From NCBI GenBank assembly GCA_024641725.1, contig JAHECM010000005.1:2785-12688 (forward strand): DNA of 9,904 nt, given 5' to 3'. The DNA comes from Limnohabitans sp. (lineage in GTDB: Bacteria > Pseudomonadota > Gammaproteobacteria > Burkholderiales > Burkholderiaceae_C). Below, piece after piece: positions 1 to 6,722 of this stretch (its first letter is position 1; each line of letters starts with the position of its first letter). The notes below the pieces were generated by a model that saw only the letters and a program-made list of their open reading frames with translations, ran no database searches and had not been told where the DNA came from. The translations under genes and the position numbers were made by a program.

Positions 1-1
1 C

Positions 2-14
2 TATCATTGCGCCC
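2..14 (+). promoter_or_regulatory. -10-like hexamer adjoining the nitroreductase start
   Basis: TATCAT at 2-7 matches the sigma-70 -10 consensus at five of six positions and is followed by 7 nt and then the ATG at 15. Transcription starting the usual 6-8 nt downstream would begin at or next to the ATG, giving a leaderless mRNA. Any -35 element lies outside the window, so this is an inference from spacing and from the missing Shine-Dalgarno sequence. Confidence 0.4.
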
Positions 15-626
15 ATGAGCCCAGTTGAACCCGAAGCCCCACACGCCAATCCGCAGGCCCCATTGAACGTGTTGGACCTGACCAAGGCGCGCAGCCATGT
101 GGCTCCCAAGCGGCTGGTGGCTCCGGGCCCGAGCGAGGCGCAATTGGCGTGGATGTTGACTGCCGCAGCGCAAGCACCCGACCATGGGCGCGTGCGGCCC
201 TGGCGATTCATTTTGATTCCAAGCGAGCGGCGCAGCGAACTGGGACAAGCCTTTGCCCAGGCTTTGCGCGAGCGTGACCCCCTGGCCGACGCCCAGGCCC
301 TGCAAGCCGCGCACGACAAAGCCCAACGCGCGCCTTGTTTGATGGTGGCCGTGGTGCGCGAACCCGGGCCGGGCGACGCCATTGCCCTGACCGAGCGTTT
401 GCTGTCTTTGGGGTGTGCCTTGCAAAACCTGATGCTGGCCGCGCAGGCCCAAGGTTTTGGCTCTGGCCTGACCAGTGGCCAGGCCATGCAGTCGCCGCCT
501 TTGCGCAAGCTGTTGGCGTTGGCGTCCAACGAGCAGGCCGTGTGCTTTGTCAACGTGGGCACCGTGTCTGCTCACAAGCCCCCAAGGGCCAGGCCTGAGG
601 TGGCAGAGATATTCAGCCGTTTGTGA
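15..626 (+). CDS. Nitroreductase family protein, YdjA-like
   Basis: A 203-residue protein of the FMN-dependent nitroreductase fold, closest by eye to the compact YdjA type. These are cytoplasmic, homodimeric, NAD(P)H-dependent flavoenzymes whose natural substrate is usually unknown. Visible marks are R26-S27 at the start of the fold (FMN phosphate contact in the family), the APDHG segment at 54-58 followed by PWRF at 62-65, the glycine-rich GFGSGLTSG at 147-155 and GTVS at 182-185 near the C-terminus. Length fits the family (about 180-200 residues), with roughly 20 extra proline/alanine-rich residues at the N-terminus. The ATG at 15 was chosen because it is the first start in frame and lies 7 nt after a TATCAT hexamer; no Shine-Dalgarno sequence is visible. 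The gene converges on fdsD with only 14 bp between the two stop codons, and no functional link to formate metabolism is evident. The family is clear; the substrate is not. Confidence 0.85.
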   Translation: MSPVEPEAPHANPQAPLNVLDLTKARSHVAPKRLVAPGPSEAQLAWMLTAAAQAPDHGRVRPWRFILIPSERRSELGQAFAQALRERDPLADAQALQAAHDKAQRAPCLMVAVVREPGPGDAIALTERLLSLGCALQNLMLAAQAQGFGSGLTSGQAMQSPPLRKLLALASNEQAVCFVNVGTVSAHKPPRARPEVAEIFSRL

Positions 627-640
627 AAGCGTTGCGGGCG

Positions 641-874
641 TTAAGCCGCAGGTGTCAAGGCCGCTCGGTTCAAGATCAGGGCCTCGCGCACGAGGGGGTG
701 CAGGGTCTGCGTGCTGGTTTGGTCAAGTTGCAACAGCAAAGCGCTGCGCATGCGGGGGGCCCAAAACTTGTGGATGTGGTTGGCGGTGGCTTGCAGGGCT
801 TCTTGGTGGTCCGGGAAGCTGGTGTGGAACTCACCAATGCGGTTGGCCATCTGGATCAGGTTGGCAATGTCCAT
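641..874 (-). CDS. fdsD: NAD-dependent formate dehydrogenase delta subunit FdsD
   Basis: A 77-residue protein matching the FdsD family: an N-terminal LIQMANRIGEF helix (6-16), the family hallmark ANHIHKFWAPRMR (31-43) and a C-terminal LHPLVREAL (58-66). FdsD is a small soluble accessory subunit of the FdsGBA formate dehydrogenase. It is reported to help assemble or stabilise the holoenzyme, and it binds no cofactor that can be seen here. The frame is open further upstream to 991, but that part overlaps fdhD and has no family resemblance. The ATG at 874 is preceded by a GGAG Shine-Dalgarno 6 nt away and gives the normal family length. It is the last gene of the operon, 20 bp after fdhD. Its stop codon lies 14 bp from the stop of the convergent nitroreductase gene, and no clear hairpin terminator is visible between them. 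Confidence 0.9.
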   Translation of the reverse strand: MDIANLIQMANRIGEFHTSFPDHQEALQATANHIHKFWAPRMRSALLLQLDQTSTQTLHPLVREALILNRAALTPAA

Positions 875-880
875 GGTTTT

Positions 881-884
881 CTCC
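881..884 (-). promoter_or_regulatory. Ribosome binding site that fixes the fdsD start
   Basis: On the minus strand GGAG (884 to 881) sits 6 nt before the ATG at 874. It lies in the 20-bp gap after the fdhD stop codon and supports the 77-residue form of FdsD over the longer open frame that begins at 991. Confidence 0.65.
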
Positions 885-894
885 AAATCGGGGG

Positions 895-1725
895 TCAGGG
901 CTGCATGCCCAAGCGTTCGGCAAAGGTGTAGGCCACCAAACTGCCATTGCGCACAAAACCGGCCAAGCACAGCTGGGCGTCTTGGGCGCATTGCACGGCC
1001 AATTGGGTGGGGGCCGACACGGCGGCCAGCAAACCCGCACCCAAGGCCACGGTTTTTTGCACCATCTCAAAACTGGCGCGGCTGGTGACCAGCACAAAGC
1101 CCGCGCGCGGGTCAGTGCCCTGGCGGGTCAGCGCGCCCACCAGTTTGTCGAGCGCGTTGTGGCGCCCCACGTCTTCGCGCAGGCAGCTGATGCGCCCTTG
1201 CAGGTCACACCACGCCGCGGCGTGGGTGGCCCCGCAGAACTGCTGCAGGGTTTGCGCGGCGCGCAGACTGGCTTCGGCCCGCACCAGCGCCTCGGCGGCG
1301 ACATGCACCGCAGGCACGGGGGGCAGGCAGCGTTGCACTTGGTCCAGCGAGTCGGTGCCGCACAGGCCACAGCCGGTGCGCCCAGCCAAGGTGCGGCGAC
1401 GCTCCTTGAGCCGCCAGGCGCAGGCGGAGGCCACGTCCAGTTGCAATGCGATGCCTTGCGCGGTGGTGTTCGATTCCACGCCATAGAGCTGGTCGGGTGT
1501 GTCGATCAGGCCTTCGGTCAGGGCAAAGCCGAGCGCAAAGTCTTCCAAGTCCACGGGCGAGGCCATCATCACCGCATGTGAGATGCCGTTGAAGACCAGC
1601 GCCACCGGCACCTCTTGCGCCAGCGCATCGGTGTGCGGGGCACTCCAGCCCGCATGGGCTGTCCCAAAACGCTGCGCGGGCGCGGCCACCACCCCTGCGG
1701 GCAGCACCTCGACCGTGCGGCTCAT
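895..1725 (-). CDS. fdhD: Formate dehydrogenase accessory sulfurtransferase FdhD (FdsC)
   Basis: A 276-residue FdhD-family protein, called FdsC in fdsGBACD operons. In E. coli, FdhD passes sulfur from the cysteine desulfurase IscS to the bis-MGD cofactor before insertion into formate dehydrogenase; the Rhodobacter FdsC binds and protects the cofactor. The catalytic CGLC motif (C119 and C122, in TGCGLCGTDSL) is intact, matching the two E. coli cysteines C121 and C124. Other family blocks are GFALTEGLID (66-75), REDVGRHNALDK (183-194) and FEMVQKTVALGAGLLAAVSAPT (in the 219-240 region). The ATG at 1725 shares one base with the fdsA stop codon (TGATG), so translation is probably coupled. A GTG one codon upstream at 1728 is an alternative that adds one residue. 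Several further cysteines (C102, C133, C164, C173, C181) are scattered outside the motif. The assignment is secure. Confidence 0.95.
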   Translation of the reverse strand: MSRTVEVLPAGVVAAPAQRFGTAHAGWSAPHTDALAQEVPVALVFNGISHAVMMASPVDLEDFALGFALTEGLIDTPDQLYGVESNTTAQGIALQLDVASACAWRLKERRRTLAGRTGCGLCGTDSLDQVQRCLPPVPAVHVAAEALVRAEASLRAAQTLQQFCGATHAAAWCDLQGRISCLREDVGRHNALDKLVGALTRQGTDPRAGFVLVTSRASFEMVQKTVALGAGLLAAVSAPTQLAVQCAQDAQLCLAGFVRNGSLVAYTFAERLGMQP

Positions 1726-4664
1726 CACTTGGTGGCCTCGGCCAGTGGCCGTTCAGCACGGGGCAGCAAGCCCAGTTGTTTGCGGTTGAACTGGCGGAAG
1801 CGTTGCTGCCACTCTGAGGGCTGGCTTACCCCCACCACTTGCACCGCAGTGACTTTGTATTCGGGGCAGTTGGTGGCCCAGTCCGAGCTGTCGGTGGTGA
1901 TGACGTTGGCCCCCGACTCGGGGAAGTGGAAGGTGGTGAAGACCACGCCAGGCTGCATGCGATCGCTCACCAAGGCGCGCAGCACCGTGCGGCCAGCCCG
2001 GCTTTCGATGCCGACCCAGTCGCCGTCCTGCACACCGCGCTCTTGCGCGTCGTGAGGGTGCAGCTCCAGCACATCTTCTTCGTGCCAAAGGTTGTTGGGC
2101 GTGCGTCGTGTTTGTGCGCCCACGTTGTACTGCGACAAGATGCGGCCCGTCGTCAGGAGCAGTGGGAAACGCGCCGTGACTTTCTCGTCCGATGCGATGT
2201 ACTGCGTGACAAAGAACTTGCCCTTGCCGCGCACAAACTTGTCGATGTGCATGATGGGCGTGCCGGCGTCTTCCGTGCTGTCGTTGCACGGCCACTGCAC
2301 GCTGCCCAGCCGCTCGATCTTGGCGTAGCTCACTCCGGCAAAGCTGGGAGTGAGCGCCGCGATCTCTTGCATGATCTGCTCAGGGTGGTCGTAATGCATG
2401 GGGTAGCCCAGCGCATTGGCCAGCAGCTGCGTGACTTGCCAGTCGGCGTAACCGGCTTGTGGCGGCATGGCTTGGCGCACGCGGCTGATGCGGCGCTCGG
2501 CATTGGTGAACGTGCCGTCTTTTTCCAAAAACGAGCTGCCCGGCAAAAAGACGTGGGCAAACTTGGCGGTTTCGTTCAAGAAGATGTCTTGCACCACGAT
2601 GCAGTCCATGGCTGACAGCGCCGCTGTCACATGCTGGGTGTTGGGGTCGGACTGCACGATGTCCTCGCCTTGGCAGTACAGGCCACGGAAGCTGCCGTCC
2701 AGCGCGGCTTCGAACATATTGGGAATGCGCAGACCCGGCTCGGGGCTGAGTGTGACGCCCCAGGCTGCCTCGAATTGGCTGCGCACCGTGGTGTCTGAAA
2801 TGTGGCGGTAGCCCGGCAACTCGTGCGGGAAGCTGCCCATGTCGCAGCTGCCTTGCACGTTGTTTTGGCCACGCAGTGGGTTGATGCCCACACCCTCGCG
2901 CCCCACCATGCCGCAAGCCATCGCCAAGTTGGCGATGCCCAGCACCATGGTCGAGCCCTGTGCGTGCTCGGTCACGCCCAGGCCGTAATAAATGGCCGAG
3001 TTCGGGCCGCTGGCAAACAGGCGGGCGGCGGCGCGCACCTCGGCGGCGGGCACGCCGGTCACGGCTTCAAAGGCTTCTGGCGAGTTCTCGGGGCGCGAGA
3101 CAAAGGCGCGCCAGTCGGCAAAGCTCTTGTCGTCGCAGCGCTCGGCCACATAGGCGGCGTTGAGCAGGCCTTCGGTCGCCACCACATGGGCCAGCGCCGT
3201 GATCATGGCCACGTTGGTGCCCGGCAGCAGGGCCAAGTGGTGGTCGGCGCGGATGTGGGGGGTTTCGACCAGCTCGATCCTGCGCGGGTCGATGACGATC
3301 AGTTTGGCACCTTGGCGCAGGCGTTTTTTCATGCGCGAGCCAAACACCGGGTGGGCGTCGGTGGGGTTGGCACCAATCACCATGATCACGTCGGCATGCT
3401 CGACCGACTTGAAGGTTTGCGTGCCCGCCGAGGTGCCCAGAGTCTGGCCCAAGCCATAGCCTGTGGGCGAATGGCAGACGCGGGCGCAGGTGTCCACGTT
3501 GTTGGTGCCAAAGGCGGCGCGGATCAGTTTTTGGACCAGGTAGGTTTCTTCGTTGGTGCAGCGGCTCGAGGTGATGCCGCCCACCGCGTCTTTGCCGTGT
3601 TCAGCTTGGATGCGTTTGAAGCGGTCAGCGGCAAAGCCGAGGGCTTCTTCCCAGCTGACTTCGCGCCAGGGGTCGGTGATGTTGTCGCGCACCATCGGTG
3701 TCGTGATGCGGTCTTGGTGGGTGGCGTAACCCCAGGCAAAGCGGCCTTTGACGCAAGAATGCCCTTCGTTGGCCTTGCCGTCTTTCCATGGTGTCATGCG
3801 CACCACGGTGTTGCCCTTCATCTCGGCCTTGAAGCCGCAACCCACGCCGCAATAGGCGCAGGTGGTGATGATGCTGTGCTCGGGCTGACCCAGTTCGACG
3901 ACCGACTTTTCTTGCAGCGTGGCCGTGGGGCAAGCTTGCACGCAAGCGCCACACGAGACGCAGTCGCTGTCCATGAAGGCTTGGCCCTGGCCGGGCGAGA
4001 CGCGGCTGTCAAACCCGCGCCCAGAGATCGTCAGGGCAAAAGTGCCCTGGGTCTCTTCGCACGCACGCACGCAGCGGTTGCACACAATGCACTTGCTTGG
4101 GTCGTAGCTGAAGTAGGGGTTGGACTCGTCCTTGAGCATGAAGATCGGGTTGGCCTTGAGCCCACTGCTGGTGGGCGTGTGGCTGGCGCAGTGGTGCGCG
4201 CCAGAGACGCCCGCCACCTCTTGGCCCGCGGTGCCGTAGCGCACATTGCGCAGGCCCACCACACCGGCTTGGGTTTGCAGCTCGCAGTCGCCATTGGCGC
4301 TGCAGGTCAGGCAGTCCAGCGGGTGGTCGCTGATGTACAGCTCCATCACGCCGCGCCGCAGGTCTTGCAGCTTGGGCGTTTGGGTGCGCACCACCATGCC
4401 GGCTTCGGCGGGGGTGGTGCAAGACGCCGGAAAGCCGCGCCGCCCGTCGATCTCGACCAGGCACAGGCGGCAGGAGCCAAACGGCTCCAGGCTGTCGGTG
4501 GCGCACAGCTTGGGCACCTGAATGCCCGCCTCCACGGCGGCGCGCATGAGCGATGTGCCCTTGGGCACGCTGACGGCGTAGCCGTCGATGTTCAGCTGCA
4601 CTTGCTCGGCGCTTTCGCGCAGCGGTGTGCCAAAGTCAATGTCGTGGTGGTGCAGGTCAGGCAT
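1725..4664 (-). CDS. fdsA: NAD-dependent formate dehydrogenase alpha subunit FdsA (bis-MGD molybdenum)
   Basis: The 979-residue catalytic subunit of a soluble NAD-linked formate dehydrogenase; it oxidises formate to CO2 and reduces CO2 in reverse. In order it shows a [2Fe-2S] ferredoxin-like domain (C54, C65, C68, C82), a His-Cys3 [4Fe-4S] site (H114, C118, C121, C127), two ferredoxin-type [4Fe-4S] sites (C192, C195, C198, C202 and C235, C238, C241, C245), the molybdopterin-domain [4Fe-4S] site (C269, C272, C276, C304), then the bis-MGD domains and a C-terminal molydopterin-dinucleotide-binding domain from about 830. The active site reads VDTCARVCHSP: C397 takes the place of the selenocysteine of E. 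coli FdhF, followed by H398. K306, next to the last cluster, is the expected conserved lysine. The ATG at 4664 has an AGGAA Shine-Dalgarno 6 nt upstream. The segment at about 145-180 looks about 20 residues longer than in the FdsA proteins I recall. The gene is 18 bp after fdsB, and its stop codon overlaps fdhD. Confidence 0.97.
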   Translation of the reverse strand: MPDLHHHDIDFGTPLRESAEQVQLNIDGYAVSVPKGTSLMRAAVEAGIQVPKLCATDSLEPFGSCRLCLVEIDGRRGFPASCTTPAEAGMVVRTQTPKLQDLRRGVMELYISDHPLDCLTCSANGDCELQTQAGVVGLRNVRYGTAGQEVAGVSGAHHCASHTPTSSGLKANPIFMLKDESNPYFSYDPSKCIVCNRCVRACEETQGTFALTISGRGFDSRVSPGQGQAFMDSDCVSCGACVQACPTATLQEKSVVELGQPEHSIITTCAYCGVGCGFKAEMKGNTVVRMTPWKDGKANEGHSCVKGRFAWGYATHQDRITTPMVRDNITDPWREVSWEEALGFAADRFKRIQAEHGKDAVGGITSSRCTNEETYLVQKLIRAAFGTNNVDTCARVCHSPTGYGLGQTLGTSAGTQTFKSVEHADVIMVIGANPTDAHPVFGSRMKKRLRQGAKLIVIDPRRIELVETPHIRADHHLALLPGTNVAMITALAHVVATEGLLNAAYVAERCDDKSFADWRAFVSRPENSPEAFEAVTGVPAAEVRAAARLFASGPNSAIYYGLGVTEHAQGSTMVLGIANLAMACGMVGREGVGINPLRGQNNVQGSCDMGSFPHELPGYRHISDTTVRSQFEAAWGVTLSPEPGLRIPNMFEAALDGSFRGLYCQGEDIVQSDPNTQHVTAALSAMDCIVVQDIFLNETAKFAHVFLPGSSFLEKDGTFTNAERRISRVRQAMPPQAGYADWQVTQLLANALGYPMHYDHPEQIMQEIAALTPSFAGVSYAKIERLGSVQWPCNDSTEDAGTPIMHIDKFVRGKGKFFVTQYIASDEKVTARFPLLLTTGRILSQYNVGAQTRRTPNNLWHEEDVLELHPHDAQERGVQDGDWVGIESRAGRTVLRALVSDRMQPGVVFTTFHFPESGANVITTDSSDWATNCPEYKVTAVQVVGVSQPSEWQQRFRQFNRKQLGLLPRAERPLAEATK

Positions 4665-4682
4665 GGGGTTTTCCTACCAAAA

Positions 4683-6239
4683 TCATTGCGGGGCCGGCAG
4701 GCCAAAGTCCTGCGGGTAATGGTTGATGGCCGACAGCACCGGGTAAGGCGTCATGCCGCCCATGGCGCACAAACTGCCCGCCAGCATGGTGTCGCACAGG
4801 TCGCGCAACAGGTGCACTTGTTGCTCACGCACCGTGGTGTCGGTGGTGCCGGTGATGCGGTCGATGACTTCCACCCCGCGCGTTGAGCCGATGCGGCACG
4901 GCGTGCATTTGCCGCAGCTCTCGATGGCACAAAACGCCATGGCGTAGCGCGCCAAGCTGGCCATGTTGGCGCGGTCGTCGTGCACCACAATGCCGCCGTG
5001 CCCCACGACCGCGCCTATGGCGGCATAGGCTTCGTAGTCCAAAGGCGTGTCCCACTGCGACTCGGGCACATACGTGCCCAGTGGCCCACCGACCTGCACC
5101 GCCTTGATCGGGCGGCCACTGCGGGTGCCGCCGCCAAAGTCGTGCAGCAACTCGCGCAGGCTCAGGCCAAAGGCTTTTTCGACCAAACCGCCGCGCAGCA
5201 CGTTGCCCGCGATTTGGAATGGCAAGGTGCCCGTGGAGCGGCCCATGCCGTGGTTTTTGTAAAACGCTGCGCCGCGCGCCAGAATCAGCGGCACCGCCGC
5301 CAGCGTCAGCACGTTGTTGATGACCGAGGGCAGCCCAAACAGGCCTTGCAGCGCAGGCAAGGGCGGCTTGGCGCGCACGACGCCGCGCTTGCCCTCGATG
5401 GATTCGAGCATGGCTGTTTCTTCGCCGCAGACGTAAGAGCCTGCGGCCTTGCGCACTTCGAGCTCAAACGTGCAACCGCTGCCGGCCACGTTGTGGCCCA
5501 AATAGCCTGCTTCACGCGCCAGCGCCACCGCTTGGCGCATCACTTCAACAGCGTGCGGGTATTCGGAGCGGATGTACACATAGCCTTGTGTGGCGCCGGT
5601 GGCCAAGCCGGCAATCGCCATGCCTTCGATCAGCATGAAGGGGTCGCCCTCCATCACCATGCGGTCGGCAAAGGTGCCCGAGTCGCCCTCGTCGGCATTG
5701 CAGACCACGTATTTTTGGGCGGCTTGCGCGCCCGCCACGGTCTTCCATTTGATGCCGGCCGGAAACGCCGCGCCTCCGCGCCCACGCAGGCCCGAGTCCA
5801 GCACGGTCTGCACCACTTGCTCAGCGCCCAAGGCCACGGCTTGCTGCAGGCCGGCCCATCCACCGTGGGCGGCGTAGTCGGCCAAGCTCAAGGGGTCGGT
5901 CACGCCCGCACGGGCAAAGGTCAAGCGTTCTTGCTTGGCCAGATAAGGAATGGCCTCGGTCGGGCCATGGCCCAGGGCATGCGTGCCCCCTTGCTCAAAA
6001 TGGGCGGCAAACAAGCCGGCCACGTCGTCTTCGGTCACGGGACCATACGCCACGCGGCCTTGGGGGGTCTGCACCTCAACCAGGGGCTCCAGCCACAACA
6101 GCCCACGCGAGCTGTTGCGCACCAGATCAATGGCCAGGCCACGCGCAGCGGCTTCGGCCACGATGCGAGTGGCCACGGCATCGGCCCCAACTGCCAACGC
6201 GGCGCTGTCGCGGGGCACGTAAATTTGGATGCGGCTCAT
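4683..6239 (-). CDS. fdsB: NAD-dependent formate dehydrogenase beta subunit FdsB (FMN, NAD site)
   Basis: A 518-residue NuoF-like subunit that carries FMN, one [4Fe-4S] cluster and the NAD+ site, and passes electrons from FdsA to NAD+. The Rossmann-like NADH/FMN motif GRGGAAFPAG is at 153-162, with NADEGDSGTFADR at 181-193 and GSYVCGEETA at 267-276. The [4Fe-4S] ligands are C442, C445, C448 (ESCGKCTPC) and C491 (SLCAMGG). The first 100 or so residues resemble the thioredoxin-like fold of NuoE but hold no cysteine before C180. They therefore cannot carry the [2Fe-2S] cluster of that fold, which agrees with what is described for other FdsB proteins. The ATG at 6239 overlaps the end of fdsG by 4 bp (ATGA), a sign of translational coupling that keeps the subunits in step. 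The C-terminal extra domain of some bidirectional hydrogenase diaphorase subunits is absent. The assignment is secure. Confidence 0.97.
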   Translation of the reverse strand: MSRIQIYVPRDSAALAVGADAVATRIVAEAAARGLAIDLVRNSSRGLLWLEPLVEVQTPQGRVAYGPVTEDDVAGLFAAHFEQGGTHALGHGPTEAIPYLAKQERLTFARAGVTDPLSLADYAAHGGWAGLQQAVALGAEQVVQTVLDSGLRGRGGAAFPAGIKWKTVAGAQAAQKYVVCNADEGDSGTFADRMVMEGDPFMLIEGMAIAGLATGATQGYVYIRSEYPHAVEVMRQAVALAREAGYLGHNVAGSGCTFELEVRKAAGSYVCGEETAMLESIEGKRGVVRAKPPLPALQGLFGLPSVINNVLTLAAVPLILARGAAFYKNHGMGRSTGTLPFQIAGNVLRGGLVEKAFGLSLRELLHDFGGGTRSGRPIKAVQVGGPLGTYVPESQWDTPLDYEAYAAIGAVVGHGGIVVHDDRANMASLARYAMAFCAIESCGKCTPCRIGSTRGVEVIDRITGTTDTTVREQQVHLLRDLCDTMLAGSLCAMGGMTPYPVLSAINHYPQDFGLPAPQ

Positions 6240-6691
6240 GCTGCGGCCTCCAGGCTTTGCAGCATGCGCTGCAATCGGTCTTCAGTCATGCGGGCAATGG
6301 GCTGCTCGTCCACCGCCATGGCAGGTGACGAGGCGCACAGCCCCAAGCAGTACACCGGCTCCAGCGTGACCCCCCCGGCAGAGGTTTCACCCATGCGGCA
6401 CCCCAGCACTTTTTCGGCCACCGCCAGCAAGGCCTCGCTGCCGCAGCTGCGGCAAGACTCGGCCTGGCACAGCTGCACCACACGCCGTCCCGGCGGTGTG
6501 CTGCGAAAGTGGTGGTAGAAGCTGATGACCCCGTGCACCTCGGCCCGAGACAGGTTCAGGCCTTTGGCAATGTGCGCGACGGACTCGGGGGGAATGTGCC
6601 CGTGCGCCGCCTGAATGGCGTGCAGCAAAGGCAGCAGCCCCCCGGGAGTGGCCCGGTGCTGGTCAATGAGTTGCTTGATGGTCTCGGTCAT
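6236..6691 (-). CDS. fdsG: NAD-dependent formate dehydrogenase gamma subunit FdsG ([2Fe-2S])
   Basis: A 151-residue NuoE-like protein with a helical N-terminal part (1-65) and a thioredoxin-like [2Fe-2S] domain. The four ligands have the family spacing Cx4C and Cx3C: C75 and C80 (LCQAESC), then C115 and C119 (YCLGLC). The helical motif GVISFYHHF (54-62) is typical of NuoE and FdsG. In the formate dehydrogenase it partners FdsB next to the FMN and holds one [2Fe-2S] cluster. C83 and C98 are extra cysteines outside the ligand pattern. The ATG at 6691 follows the transporter stop codon by 31 bp; the Shine-Dalgarno (AAGGGTG, about 5 nt upstream) is moderate. The gap holds no clear promoter or terminator, so fdsG is probably read from the transporter promoter. 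Confidence 0.95.
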   Translation of the reverse strand: MTETIKQLIDQHRATPGGLLPLLHAIQAAHGHIPPESVAHIAKGLNLSRAEVHGVISFYHHFRSTPPGRRVVQLCQAESCRSCGSEALLAVAEKVLGCRMGETSAGGVTLEPVYCLGLCASSPAMAVDEQPIARMTEDRLQRMLQSLEAAA

Positions 6692-6722
6692 GGGTTCACC
6701 CTTGCAGGGGGAGTGTCTAGAG

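Noticed and set aside
627..640. A bidirectional terminator between the nitroreductase gene and fdsD
   Set aside because: The 14-bp gap and its flanks show no strong hairpin followed by a T-run on either strand.
875..991. N-terminal extension of fdsD from a start at 991
   Set aside because: The extension overlaps fdhD coding sequence, has no FdsD resemblance, and the internal ATG at 874 has a GGAG ribosome binding site at ideal spacing.
475..1581. A 368-codon open frame on the plus strand over nitroreductase, fdsD and fdhD
   Set aside because: It starts inside the nitroreductase gene in another frame and runs antisense to fdsD and fdhD, with no recognisable protein family.
3471..3480. Selenocysteine codon at the FdsA active site
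   Set aside because: The active-site codon for residue 397 encodes cysteine in an uninterrupted frame, so this is the cysteine type of formate dehydrogenase.
2802..4886. A 694-codon open frame on the plus strand antisense to fdsA
   Set aside because: It is a shadow of the GC-rich fdsA gene: Ala/Gly/His/Val-rich translation, no recognisable domain, and it crosses the fdsA-fdsB junction. The opposite strand has intact family motifs throughout.
4980..6518. A 512-codon open frame on the plus strand antisense to fdsB and fdsG
   Set aside because: No domain recognised, low-complexity His/Ala/Gln-rich translation, and it spans two real genes of the opposite strand.
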